A stretch of DNA of 64,000 bases from Alienimonas californiensis (lineage in GTDB: Bacteria > Planctomycetota > Planctomycetia > Planctomycetales > Planctomycetaceae), in NCBI RefSeq assembly GCF_007743815.1, contig NZ_CP036265.1, positions 4,223,823 to 4,287,822 of the forward strand, written 5' to 3'. The notes below the pieces were generated by a model, which worked only from the letters and a program-made list of their open reading frames with translations, did no database searches and was not told where the DNA came from. The translations under genes were made by a program, and so were the position numbers. This document shows positions 33,792 through 42,674 of this stretch, in pieces (the stretch's first letter is position 1; each line of letters opens with the position of its first letter).

Positions 33792-36119
33792 TCAGGCTCC
33801 CGCCCCGTGATAGCCGCAGCGGTAAGCCAGCAGCGATTCCGCCGCCATCAGTGCCGCCATCAGGCCGAGCAGCCACCAGCGGATCTCGCGGGATTGGTCG
33901 CCCCCGCCGACCCACGCGACGTCGCCGGCCTCCTGCACCGTGACGTTCTGCGTGCCAGAGAGAGCTTCCGTCAGCGCCGCCGGGGCGATCAGGGCCAGCC
34001 GGCTCTCGGCGGCGGGGAAGTTCAGGGCGGTCCAGCGATCGACCGGCTCCCCCTCCGCCGTCGTCAGCCGGACCTTGTAGACGCCAGGCAGATCGGTGTC
34101 CGCGTAGCGGGCCGTCAGCAGCAGTTCATCGTCGGTCACCGGGGCGCCGTCGACGCCCGGTTCGTCCTCCCGCAACCGCGGCGTCGCGGTGAGGGAGGCA
34201 GACAGGTCGTCCGGCCGTTCGATCAGCACGTCCGGCCGGAAGCGGGCCGCGTCGAGGGCGAACTCCAGCGGCTCCCCGGCGCTGCCGACGGCGTCGCCGG
34301 TGTCGATCCGGGCGGCCCACTCCTGGGCCGGGAGGTGGAACAGCGGGAAGGGCGGCGTCCGCGGCCAGTTCGTCCACTCCGCCTCCTCCTCCGAGGGAGC
34401 GACGCCGGCGGTGGTCAGGACCGTGAGAATCCGCCCCTCGCCCAGCCGGGAGGCCAACACCAGCGGGGCGCCGTTCCTCAGGGTGGCGACCGTTTCCACG
34501 CCGTCGTTGCGGGCGGCGTCGTCCCGGTTCCAGTCCCCGGGGACCGGCAGGTAGCGGTAGATCTTCACCAGATCGGCGAACAGGTTCTCGCCGAGGGTGA
34601 GGGCTTCGGTGACGGGGTGCTCCGCGAACCGCACGTCCGGCCCGGCTCCCTCCGCGGCCGGCAGGGCGACCGACGAACCGGCCAGCGGGACGGGGAACAG
34701 GCCGGCGGGGACGAGCGTCTCCGTGTAGTAGTCCGCGTCGATCTCCCCGCCGAACCAGATCAGGCCGCCGCCGTTCTCGACGTACCGCGTCAGCGGGCCG
34801 ACGGCGTCCGCCGGCAGCCGCGGGACGTTCACCACGTAGATCGTCCAGAACTGAGACAGGTCCTCTTTCCGCAGCAGTTCCGTGCCGCCGATGCGCACCT
34901 CGCGGCCGGTCAGGTCCGCGTCGAACAGCAGGCTGATCCGGTTCGCCGCCTCCAGGTCGGAGGCCCCGTCCACCACGAGAATCGGCACCCGGGGCAGCAC
35001 GAGCACGGGGCGGGAGAAGGCGTCGTCGTCCGGCAGGCCGTCCGCGGGGACGGAAACCGTCACCGCGTGCCGGCCGGGGTCGTCGAACTGCACGTCGAAC
35101 TCCCGCACGACGGTCTGCCCCGGTTCGAGGGCGGGAATCGATTCGCCCAGCGGCAGCGGTTGACCGTCGAGGGCGGCGGAGAGTTCCAGCGGTTCCGCGG
35201 CGGTGGGCGCGTCGTTGGTGACGGCCACCCGCACCCGCAGCGGCACGCCGACCGCGGCCGTCGCGGCCCCGTATGAGACCTCCGCGACGCGGCGATTCTC
35301 CGGAGCCTCGGCCGTCAGTCGGACCAGGTTGACCTGCACCCCGTCCGCGTCCAGCCGCTCCACCGCCGCGGCGGCGTCGCCGGCGGCGCCCGCGGCGGAG
35401 TCCCCGCTAGCAGAGTCGCTCGGCGCCGGCACGTCGCCGGACGCGGCCGCGCCGCCCCAGTCGACGCCGCGGAAGTCCGAGAGTAGATGCACAACGCGTT
35501 CGCCGACGTCCGCTTCGCTGGCCAGACGCCGCTCCGCCGCGGCGAGTCCGGCCGCCGGCCGCAGACGGGCGCGGGTCGGTTCCAGGGCGTCCAGCTTTTC
35601 CGCCAGATCGGACAGGAACCCGCTGTTCACGTCCCGCCGGGCGAACAGGGCCGAATCCTGATCGGCCCGGCTGAGCAACAACACCGACAGCCGCAGCGAC
35701 CCCGGCGTGCGGGCGGCCTCGGCGGCAAAGTCCCGCAGCGTGCGTTTGGCCACCTCGAACACGTCGCCTTCTTCCGCCGACGCCCGCATTGAGCCGCTGT
35801 CGTCGAGGATTACGACATGGTGGGCGACGTTCCCGTCCCGCAGCACCGACAGCGTGCTCGGGTCCAGCACCAGCCGGGCGATCAGGGCCGCCGCAGCCAG
35901 CACGAGCAGGATGCGGAGGAGCAGCAGGAGCAGTTGCTCGATCAGCACCCGCCGCCGGTTCCGCTGTTCGCTTTGGAGCAGGAACTCCATCGCCGCGAAC
36001 CGCACCTTGCGGAACCGCAGGCGGTTGATGAGGTGAATGACGATCGGCACCGCCGCGCAGGCCGCCCCCGCCGCGGCGATGCCGGGGTGCAGGAAGAACG
36101 GGGCGAGGGCGTCGATCAT
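33792..36119 (-). CDS. BatA-like vWA membrane protein
   Basis: A 775-residue protein. The N-terminal BatA domain is present: HPGIAAAGAACAAVPIVIHLINRLRFRKVRFAAMEFLLQS, then a juxtamembrane RNRRRVLIEQLLLLLLRILLVLAAAALIARLV helix. The vWA domain follows with VVILDDSGSM (DxSxS) near residue 104. A class I amidotransferase-like part (ILVVDGASDLEAANRISLLFDADL, GGGLIWFGGEID) and a C-terminal helix (WWLLGLMAALMAAESLLAYR) complete it. Proteins of this kind occur with MoxR ATPases and DUF58 proteins; the set is called Bat (Bacteroides aerotolerance) in other phyla. It lies in the same direction as the vWA gene at 31249 and the DUF58 gene at 36205, with a repeat pair between it and the latter. Confidence 0.78.
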   Translation of the reverse strand: MIDALAPFFLHPGIAAAGAACAAVPIVIHLINRLRFRKVRFAAMEFLLQSEQRNRRRVLIEQLLLLLLRILLVLAAAALIARLVLDPSTLSVLRDGNVAHHVVILDDSGSMRASAEEGDVFEVAKRTLRDFAAEAARTPGSLRLSVLLLSRADQDSALFARRDVNSGFLSDLAEKLDALEPTRARLRPAAGLAAAERRLASEADVGERVVHLLSDFRGVDWGGAAASGDVPAPSDSASGDSAAGAAGDAAAAVERLDADGVQVNLVRLTAEAPENRRVAEVSYGAATAAVGVPLRVRVAVTNDAPTAAEPLELSAALDGQPLPLGESIPALEPGQTVVREFDVQFDDPGRHAVTVSVPADGLPDDDAFSRPVLVLPRVPILVVDGASDLEAANRISLLFDADLTGREVRIGGTELLRKEDLSQFWTIYVVNVPRLPADAVGPLTRYVENGGGLIWFGGEIDADYYTETLVPAGLFPVPLAGSSVALPAAEGAGPDVRFAEHPVTEALTLGENLFADLVKIYRYLPVPGDWNRDDAARNDGVETVATLRNGAPLVLASRLGEGRILTVLTTAGVAPSEEEAEWTNWPRTPPFPLFHLPAQEWAARIDTGDAVGSAGEPLEFALDAARFRPDVLIERPDDLSASLTATPRLREDEPGVDGAPVTDDELLLTARYADTDLPGVYKVRLTTAEGEPVDRWTALNFPAAESRLALIAPAALTEALSGTQNVTVQEAGDVAWVGGGDQSREIRWWLLGLMAALMAAESLLAYRCGYHGAGA

Positions 36120-36128
36120 TGTCCGTCG

Positions 36129-36206
36129 AGGCGAGCGTGGGGGCGTCAGCCCCCCGTGTGAGAGGGGACGAAGATAACACGGAGGGCTGACGCCCCCCGC
36201 TCGCCT
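36129..36206. repeat. dispersed palindromic repeat, family B, inverted pair
   Basis: Arms 36129-36158 (starts AGGCGAGCG, ends CCCCCCGTG) and 36178-36206 (starts CACGGAGGGCTGACG, ends GCTCGCCT) are inverted copies of one element, with one single-base gap and one substitution, separated by 19 bp of AT-richer sequence. A third copy is at 15267-15296. The pair fills the gap between the BatA-like gene and the DUF58 gene, and the right arm runs into the DUF58 stop codon (36205-36207). Confidence 0.85.
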
Positions 36207-37149
36207 ACCTTCGGAGGGACTTGCGGAAGCCGAGCCGGGCGTTGATGTACCGCGACAGCGAGGCGTCGAAGGGTTCGCTGGTCCGCACGACCTGGTAGTC
36301 GATCAGGTTCGCCGCGCAGCGCTTTCGAGTCTCCTCGCAGAAGTCCTGCATCGCCTTCAGATAGCCGGCCTTCAAGCTGCGGGGATCGCAGGTGACCTCG
36401 CCGGCGTCCTCCATCCCGACGAAGCGCGTCGTGCCCTGAAAATCGAAATCCAGTTCCGCGTCGTCCAGCACGTGGAACACCAGCACGTCGTGCCCTCGGC
36501 TGCGGAGCATCCGCAGGCCGCGGTAGGTGGCGTCGCGGTCGGCGAACAGGTCGCTGAACAGCACGATCATCCCCGGCCGACGCTGCTCTTCGGCGGTGCG
36601 GGCGAGGATGCCGCCGAGATCCGTCTTGTCCGCCGGTTCGGTCGCGCCCAGCGTGCCCAACAGCGTGTTGAGGTGGGTTTTCTTTCCCCGATGCGGCACC
36701 GCGGCCCGCACCCCCTCGCCGAAGACCGTCATGCCGACGCTGTCCTGCTGTTTGAGCAGCAGATAGGCGATCGCCGCGGCTAGCGTGGCGGCGTAGTCCG
36801 CCTTCGTCATCGGCCCGCTGCCGTACGACATGCTCTCCGAGCCGTCGACCAGCAGGGTCGTGCGGAGGTTCGTGTCCTCCTCGAACAGCTTGACGTAGTA
36901 GCGGTCCGTCTTGCTCCAGACCTTCCAGTCGATGTGGCGGGCCTCGTCGCCAGGAACGTACTCGCGGTGCTGGCTGAACTCGACGCTCTGCCCGAAGTAG
37001 GGGCTGCGGTGTAGGCCGTCCATCACCCCCTCGACGACGCTGCGGGCCCGCACCTCCAGCTTGCCGATGCGGGCCAGCGCCTGCGGGCTGAGATGGGCGC
37101 GGCCCCCGGGCGGACCGGTGTGGCGGGAGGCGAGCGATGCGTCGGCCAT
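36205..37149 (-). CDS. DUF58 protein with vWA domain
   Basis: A 314-residue cytoplasmic-looking protein. The DUF58 signature is SVEFSQHREYVPGDEARHIDWKVWSKTDRYYVKLFEEDTN, followed by the vWA metal-site motif TTLLVDGSESMSYG (DxSxS) and LVFSDLFADRDAT-type strand sequence. It has no membrane segment and ends with an Arg-Leu-Gly-Phe-Arg-Lys tail. It is a partner of MoxR ATPases; in planctomycete loci MoxR, DUF58, BatA and vWA genes usually lie side by side. ATG 37149 (MADASLA) is chosen with AAGGG upstream at a suitable distance; ATG 37173 is possible. MoxR is here separated by 4.3 kb of other genes. Confidence 0.85.
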   Translation of the reverse strand: MADASLASRHTGPPGGRAHLSPQALARIGKLEVRARSVVEGVMDGLHRSPYFGQSVEFSQHREYVPGDEARHIDWKVWSKTDRYYVKLFEEDTNLRTTLLVDGSESMSYGSGPMTKADYAATLAAAIAYLLLKQQDSVGMTVFGEGVRAAVPHRGKKTHLNTLLGTLGATEPADKTDLGGILARTAEEQRRPGMIVLFSDLFADRDATYRGLRMLRSRGHDVLVFHVLDDAELDFDFQGTTRFVGMEDAGEVTCDPRSLKAGYLKAMQDFCEETRKRCAANLIDYQVVRTSEPFDASLSRYINARLGFRKSLRR

Positions 37150-37230
37150 GGGGTTCCCTTGTTGCGCCGTCATCTTACCCGTCCCGTCCGCCCCGCGTCC
37201 CAAACCGATCTGACGCAGGGGGCGAATGCG

Positions 37231-37896
37231 TCAGCGGGCGACCTTCTCCAAGAGGAACCAGGTCGTATCGTCCCGCGGATAGACGGGGTCGCGGCGGTAG
37301 ACGAATTCGTAGTCGACCAGACGCAGATCGTCGAACCGGTCCAGCAGATCGCCGGCGAAGTCCCGCTTGAACAACTTCCCGGTATGCCCCCTATAGCTGA
37401 TCTCGACCGGGCTGGGGTTGTAGTACTCGCAGACCATCAGGTACCGCGCGGAGGCGCGGTGCATCAGGTCGTAAATGTGGGGCAGAACGTCCGGCGCCTG
37501 ATGGATCAACACGCCGCAGGTGAAGACGAGATCGAACGTGCCGGCGGGCTCGTAGTCGAGCAGCGATCCCAGCGAGATCTCTGCATGCGGGAAAGCCTCC
37601 CGGGCGGCGCGGGCGGCTTTTTCGTTGATCTCGACCGCCGAGAGCTTGATCCCGGGGCGGAGGAGTCGGAGGGCCTGCAGGTTCGCCCCGACGTTACAGC
37701 CCAGTTCGAGCGCAGAGGTCACGCCCGGCGCCCGCCGCAGCGTGGCGGCCCAATGCGCGAGGTTCCCCGCCAGCAGCGTCTCCGCGGCGTTGCGGTCGAC
37801 GTAGGCATCACCGAATTCGCCCCGCCAGAACGACTCCTGCTCCATTCCGGCCCTGCCGACCGCGGCCGGGCCGTCGTTCTCCTGACTACCAGACAT
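37231..37896 (-). CDS. SAM-dependent methyltransferase (pseudaminic-acid-associated type)
   Basis: A 221-residue class I methyltransferase. Motif I is ALELGCNVGANLQAL near residue 63 and motif II SAVEINEKAARAA. The sequence begins (from ATG 37845) MEQESFWRGEFGDAYVDRN, which resembles the methylases associated with pseudaminic acid biosynthesis, and FTCGVLIHQAPDVLPHIYDLMHR is a typical post-motif II region. Those are linked with surface sugar genes, but none lies here. ATG 37896 gives 17 extra residues; ATG 37845 is equally likely. It is a lone gene in the minus direction after a gap with no clear gene. Confidence 0.75.
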   Translation of the reverse strand: MSGSQENDGPAAVGRAGMEQESFWRGEFGDAYVDRNAAETLLAGNLAHWAATLRRAPGVTSALELGCNVGANLQALRLLRPGIKLSAVEINEKAARAAREAFPHAEISLGSLLDYEPAGTFDLVFTCGVLIHQAPDVLPHIYDLMHRASARYLMVCEYYNPSPVEISYRGHTGKLFKRDFAGDLLDRFDDLRLVDYEFVYRRDPVYPRDDTTWFLLEKVAR

Positions 37897-38577
37897 TGAA
37901 GGCGAACCTTTGTGCGTAGGGATTGAATCCGGAGACCGTACCGCCGCTCGACCCGCCGTTCCACCGGCGAGAGACAGCCGTGAAGACGCCGCGCCCCGGC
38001 CCTCGGCGTTCCAGGCCCGCCCCCAACTGCCGTCTTCCCGCTCCGGTCGACGTTGACGACCGCAGCGCTCGCGTGATCGTCGTCGCCTCGGCAGAGGCAG
38101 CGCCTTTGACCGGCTCTGTATGAGCCGAAGTCTGCCTTCTTCTGCTCTGGGGGATTGGCCAGAGGGTTTCTGCCACGTTTCCGGGCTGAGAGATCGTGTT
38201 CAAGGAGATTCGTGGAGGCGGTGACGGCGACGCCCGCCGGGAAGTCACTTTGAGGTGGGGGGCGACCCGCTGTGCGTCGCCCGCGGGCCGGCTCACGCCG
38301 TACGCTGGCGCCAGACTCAGAAGGCCGATGGCAGCGAAGTCCGTAGTGCCCCAGCGGTGCCGGCAGGCTCTCCGCGTCCCGCCGCGACCGGCAGATCAGC
38401 GGGTCCAGCGACGTGTCCCACGCCCACATCCCGTGCGCCGCGCTGAGGGGAGGGCGCCGCAGGGGCATTGTCATGCGGGCGGCTGCCGGCATGCGATACG
38501 AACGACCTGCCAACGCTACCGCCGGGAGGGGGCGCCCTTGACATGTCTCGGAATGCCCCGAGATGGTTGGTCCAGCG
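37897..38577. other. 680-bp gene-poor stretch, possibly a degraded gene
   Basis: No convincing coding region is found. Minus-strand frames contain pieces such as GMWAWDTSLDPLICRSRRD (about 38370-38450) and FNPYAQRFAFNVW (just before 37890), but they lie in different frames without a start or a recognised family. Near 38538 a TTGACA box is followed by a short hairpin TCTCGG-AATGCC-CCGAGA (38547-38564). Its location between a methyltransferase and a three-gene minus run suggests a decayed insertion. Confidence 0.4.
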
Positions 38578-39390
38578 TCACGCCACGCGGCGGCGGGCAG
38601 GGAGCGGGATCAGTCGGAAGGTCGGCCCGGCGCCGAGGTAGCCGCCCAGAACCGCCGCCAGCATCGACAGCAGGGTGCCGGCGAAGGTCAGCCAGGTGAC
38701 GGTGGCGGTCGCGTCGACGATCTCCTCCGCGGTCTGGCTCGCCTCCCGCTCGAGCTCGCCGGAATTGACGGCGCTTCCCGCGGAGTTCGCCGCCTCCCGG
38801 GCCCGGGTCTCGGCGGCGGCGGTGAGTTGGTCGATCTGGGCCTGCTCAAACCCGGCTCGCTGAGCCACACTCCTGAGATCGGCCAGGTTGACGTTCGCGG
38901 CCGCGTCGGCCGGGACGGCGTCGACGACGGTTCCCACCGCGGCGCCGCCGGCCGTCGCGACGCCGACCATCGCGTTGAATCCCGCCCGCACGCCGCTGGC
39001 CATCAGCCAGAGCAACATCGCGAACACCGCGGCCCAGACGAGCGCCCCGTACACGGCCCCCTCCACTTTGCTTTCCCCCACGGTGAACTCGCTGGCGAGG
39101 TATCCGCCGGCGAAGAGGCACAGCGCTGTGACCACGATCGCCCAGATCGCCGCCCCGGTGCCGAGGGTATCCGCGTCCGTGTCCGGTCCGACCGACAGCC
39201 CGATCGCCGCGCCCAGCAGGGTCAGCAGGAAGTAGAGGGCCAGTGCCAGCACGGCCCCGGCGAGGATCGCCCCCCAACTGACGCGGCTGCGGACCGGCAG
39301 TACGTCGTCGACGCCCACGTCGGGCAGACGGTCGCGGTCGTGATCGCGGTCGCGGTTGGCGACGGGGGTGACGGCGGCGTCGGTGGACAT
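38578..39390 (-). CDS. hypothetical membrane protein, 270 residues
   Basis: No recognised family. Residues 1-35 are a charged tail (MSTDAAVTPVANRDRD then a block of His-Asp-Arg pairs), followed by WGAILAGAVLALALYFLLTLLGAAIGLSVG and three more hydrophobic helices (IWAIVVTALCLFAGGYLAS, YGALVWAAVFAMLLWLMASG), then a soluble Ala/Glu-rich helical part (QIDQLTAAAETRAREAANSAG) and a final helix (FAGTLLSMLAAVLGGYLGAG). The layout (membrane core plus amphipathic coil) is seen in small envelope-stress proteins with unknown roles. ATG 39390 has GGAGCG upstream. It is the third gene of a minus-strand group with the LURP-one and 117-residue protein genes. Confidence 0.6.
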   Translation of the reverse strand: MSTDAAVTPVANRDRDHDRDRLPDVGVDDVLPVRSRVSWGAILAGAVLALALYFLLTLLGAAIGLSVGPDTDADTLGTGAAIWAIVVTALCLFAGGYLASEFTVGESKVEGAVYGALVWAAVFAMLLWLMASGVRAGFNAMVGVATAGGAAVGTVVDAVPADAAANVNLADLRSVAQRAGFEQAQIDQLTAAAETRAREAANSAGSAVNSGELEREASQTAEEIVDATATVTWLTFAGTLLSMLAAVLGGYLGAGPTFRLIPLPARRRVA

Positions 39391-39549
39391 GGGAGGCGCT
39401 CCAGTTGGAACGGCCGCGAACGCGCCGCGGCCGGGGGACGAACAATGACGTGCGGCATACTGACGCCGGCACCCTCGTCGCATCCCCCGCAAGTCGCCGC
39501 CCTCCGCCATAGGGGAACCCATGCCGAAGGCCGCCCGCGGGCTCGACGC

Positions 39550-40032
39550 CTAATTCTCGTCGTGGCTGACTTGGTCGATCACCACCACGACCGCCAACAG
39601 CAGCACGGCGTCCTCGCCGTCGGCGACGTCCACGCCGTAGCTGTCCGTCAGGGAGAAGAACTTCTTGGAGACCGTCGCCACCGTCCGCCCGTCCCGGGTG
39701 AGGGCGTAGTCGCGGTCGAAGAAGTCGCCGGTCGCGTCCAGATCGCCGGGGGCGGCGTCTTCTACGTCAAACACCTCCCGGAAGAGGGTGAACGGCTTCT
39801 TCGTCACCGTGGCGACGACCGCGTCGCCCTGGACGATGCGATAGGTCGTCTTCAGCGAGAGGATCTTCTGTTCGATCCGCACCAGCTCGTTGCCGTCCAT
39901 ATCCTGGAACGACAGCTTGTCGCCGATCGAAAACGCCGCCCCGTCCACGAAGAAGCGGTCGGCGCCGGTCTCGTCTTGGATGGTGAAGTCGTCCCCGAAG
40001 GCGAGGAGCTTTTGACGGAGCTGAAACTTCAT
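39550..40032 (-). CDS. LURP-one-related/DUF567 protein
   Basis: A 160-residue protein with the tubby-like LOR fold pattern of short beta strands: MKFQLRQKLLAFGDDFTIQDETG, FFVDGAAFSIGDKLSFQDMDGNELVRIEQKILSLKTTYRI, then FDVEDAAPGDLDATGDFFDRDYALTR-like strands and VSKKFFSLTDSYGVDVADGEDAVLLLAVVVVIDQ. The lipid-binding-like domain occurs in plants (LURP1) and in bacteria (YxjI-like); its role is unclear. The C-terminal hydrophobic strand could be buried, not a membrane helix. It lies between the 270-residue and 117-residue proteins, same direction. Confidence 0.83.
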   Translation of the reverse strand: MKFQLRQKLLAFGDDFTIQDETGADRFFVDGAAFSIGDKLSFQDMDGNELVRIEQKILSLKTTYRIVQGDAVVATVTKKPFTLFREVFDVEDAAPGDLDATGDFFDRDYALTRDGRTVATVSKKFFSLTDSYGVDVADGEDAVLLLAVVVVIDQVSHDEN

Positions 40033-40070
40033 CGGGGCGTGCGGTGAGAGCGGGGAGGTCGTGAAACGAG

Positions 40071-40106
40071 AGCGCCCCGGCCGGCGGGCGCGTCGGCCGG
40101 GGCGCT
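40071..40106 (-). terminator. 13-bp hairpin after the 117-residue protein gene
   Basis: AGCGCCCCGGCCG (40071-40083) is the exact complement of 40094-40106, with a ten-base loop. On the minus strand the stem is followed by CTCGTTTCACG, which is a weak U-tract only. It sits 22 bp after the stop at 40129 and 38 bp before the LURP-one start at 40032. Confidence 0.5.
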
Positions 40107-40128
40107 GCGATGGAGTGGCGGGGGCCGC

Positions 40129-40482
40129 TCAGCTGCCGTAGTCGTATTCGTAGGCGTGACGGATGTGCCGGCGGTCGGCGTCGTAGTCGCCCTCGTATTC
40201 CTTGCGCAGCTTGGAATCGAGGTCGTCGTTCCAGGACGGATAGGTCGAGGTGTACCGACGGTTGGCCGTGTGGCCGAAGCGGAAGGCCTGCTCGCGGTTC
40301 TCGAAGGCGTCGTCGGAACCGGTCATCTGCTTGACGGTGTCGTCGACGTCCTGATCCATGTCGCGGGCCGTGTCGGAGCCGAAATCGGCCTTCGTCTGCT
40401 CCCAGTCGTTGGCGAACGCTTTCTTCACGCGTTCCCAGGCGGAGAGATCGTCTTTGGTGTGATAGGGGGTGGCGGTCGCCAT
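40129..40482 (-). CDS. small hydrophilic hypothetical protein, 117 residues
   Basis: MATATPYHTKDDLSAWERVK leads an acidic, helical, very hydrophilic protein with AFANDWEQTKADFGSDTARDMDQDVDDTVKQM in the middle and many aromatic/Asp/Arg residues toward the C-terminus (HIRHAYEYDYGS). There is no signal peptide. Charge pattern and size resemble bacterial stress-induced helical proteins, but I assign no family. The gene has a clear frame and starts soon after an AT-rich region; it stands upstream of the LURP-one gene. Confidence 0.6.
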   Translation of the reverse strand: MATATPYHTKDDLSAWERVKKAFANDWEQTKADFGSDTARDMDQDVDDTVKQMTGSDDAFENREQAFRFGHTANRRYTSTYPSWNDDLDSKLRKEYEGDYDADRRHIRHAYEYDYGS

Positions 40483-40633
40483 CGTTGAGCGTCTTCTGAA
40501 TAAGGAAGGGGCGACCCGTCGAACGCGGGCCGGACGCTCAGCATTTCACCGTCAGTTCCCCCCGCCCCGTCAGAAGCGATTGCCGCACGCGGGCATGGGA
40601 CGATCGCCGGGGGCCGGCCCAGAACCGGCTCGC

Positions 40634-40785
40634 GTGGCTGGGGCAGAAGCGCAGGCGAGCGAAGCGAAACCGAGAGGATGCCCCAGGAGGGACGGTGTGC
40701 GACTGCCGGGTGGGAACCTCCCACGTCACTGGTTCTGGGGCATCCGTTCCCTCCGCTTCGCTCCGGTCACTCCTGCCCCAGCCAC
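40634..40785. repeat. imperfect 50-bp inverted repeat next to the DUF4145 gene
   Basis: Left arm 40634-40684 and right arm 40736-40785 both begin (in inverted sense) GTGGCTGGGGCAG and share GAGCGAAGCG and GGATGCCCCA. The inner part contains a small hairpin TGGGA-ACC-TCCCA (40711-40723). The element fills most of the 319-bp gap between the small hydrophilic gene and the DUF4145 gene; the rest of that gap holds nothing I can recognise. Confidence 0.75.
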
Positions 40786-40801
40786 CCAGCCGTATGTATT
40801 C

Positions 40802-41467
40802 TCATTTTCGGGGCGGGATAGCGGCTCGCATGGCAGCCGTATTCGGTGCAACCACATAGATTGACTGGATGATGCCCTCTGAAATATCCAGTAGGTTCAT
40901 CAAGTCAGGACGAGGAGGCGTATAGCCTCGGTGCATGGAAGCGTGTCCCGCCTCGAGAGCGGAATCCAGAAAATCTCGCTGCGTTTCGGTAACGTGCCCA
41001 GCGGCGGCAAATGCGGTCAAATTTCCTTTGAAACTTCCTTTGTCCGAGACTTGGTCAATCATTACGTGCTCGAGCAGAGCCCTAATGCCCATCGCTGCGA
41101 GGTTAAACGCCTCGGCATGGATCGCCCAGTAGACCTGTCTCAAGAGCGTGCCTATCGATTTGTCGGTAGGGTGCTCCTGCTCAAAATCTCTTAGCCAGTG
41201 GGGCAGTTTTCTAAGGGCCGCCGGCGGCATATATTTGTAGGTCGGAATCAGCTCGCCAGTTTCGTAGTCCCGCTCCTCAGTGCATGTGTCGGCAATCCTC
41301 ATTGCAACATGATCGCAACCACTGCACTGAATCAGCGAGTACTCCGTACCGCCAGACATGCCTGCTTCGTCACTGTGCCACGATGTTTTGACTGTGCCGA
41401 ACTTCAGATGATTTCGATCGCCGCCACACTCGCTGCAGTGTGCGGTCAACCGGCGCGGCTCATTCAT
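40802..41467 (-). CDS. DUF4145 protein with zinc-ribbon N-terminus, AT-richer than neighbours
   Basis: A 221-residue protein. The first 60 residues carry a two-CxxC zinc finger (HCSECGGD and QCSGCDHVAMRIAD). The DUF4145 part follows from about residue 85 to 200: LPHWLRDFEQEHPTDKSIGTLLRQVYWAIHAEAFNLAAMGIRALLEHVMIDQ, then GSFKGNLTAFAAAGHVTETQRDFLDSALEAGHASMHRGYTPP. This domain occurs in isolated genes and in defence/restriction-associated proteins. The DNA is visibly AT-richer than both flanks and its codon use is mixed, so recent horizontal transfer is likely. The adjacent inverted repeat could mark the insertion boundary. Confidence 0.85.
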   Translation of the reverse strand: MNEPRRLTAHCSECGGDRNHLKFGTVKTSWHSDEAGMSGGTEYSLIQCSGCDHVAMRIADTCTEERDYETGELIPTYKYMPPAALRKLPHWLRDFEQEHPTDKSIGTLLRQVYWAIHAEAFNLAAMGIRALLEHVMIDQVSDKGSFKGNLTAFAAAGHVTETQRDFLDSALEAGHASMHRGYTPPRPDLMNLLDISEGIIQSIYVVAPNTAAMRAAIPPRK

Positions 41468-41498
41468 TTGACTTGACTATTTAGGCCAGAGTGTCGAT

Positions 41499-42566
<1,068 letters not shown>

Positions 42567-42674
42567 CAGGGCGGCTCGTAACGGCGGGGCGGGTCGCGGG
42601 GGACTGGCACAGCATTGGCGGCGGTCCGTCGCTTCGCCAGTCCCCCGCGTCGCCGCGGCCGATGGGCCGTGCCC

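Noticed and set aside
37897-38577. tRNA or other structural RNA
   Set aside because: I could not fold a cloverleaf with the conserved T-loop sequence from any segment of this interval by eye.
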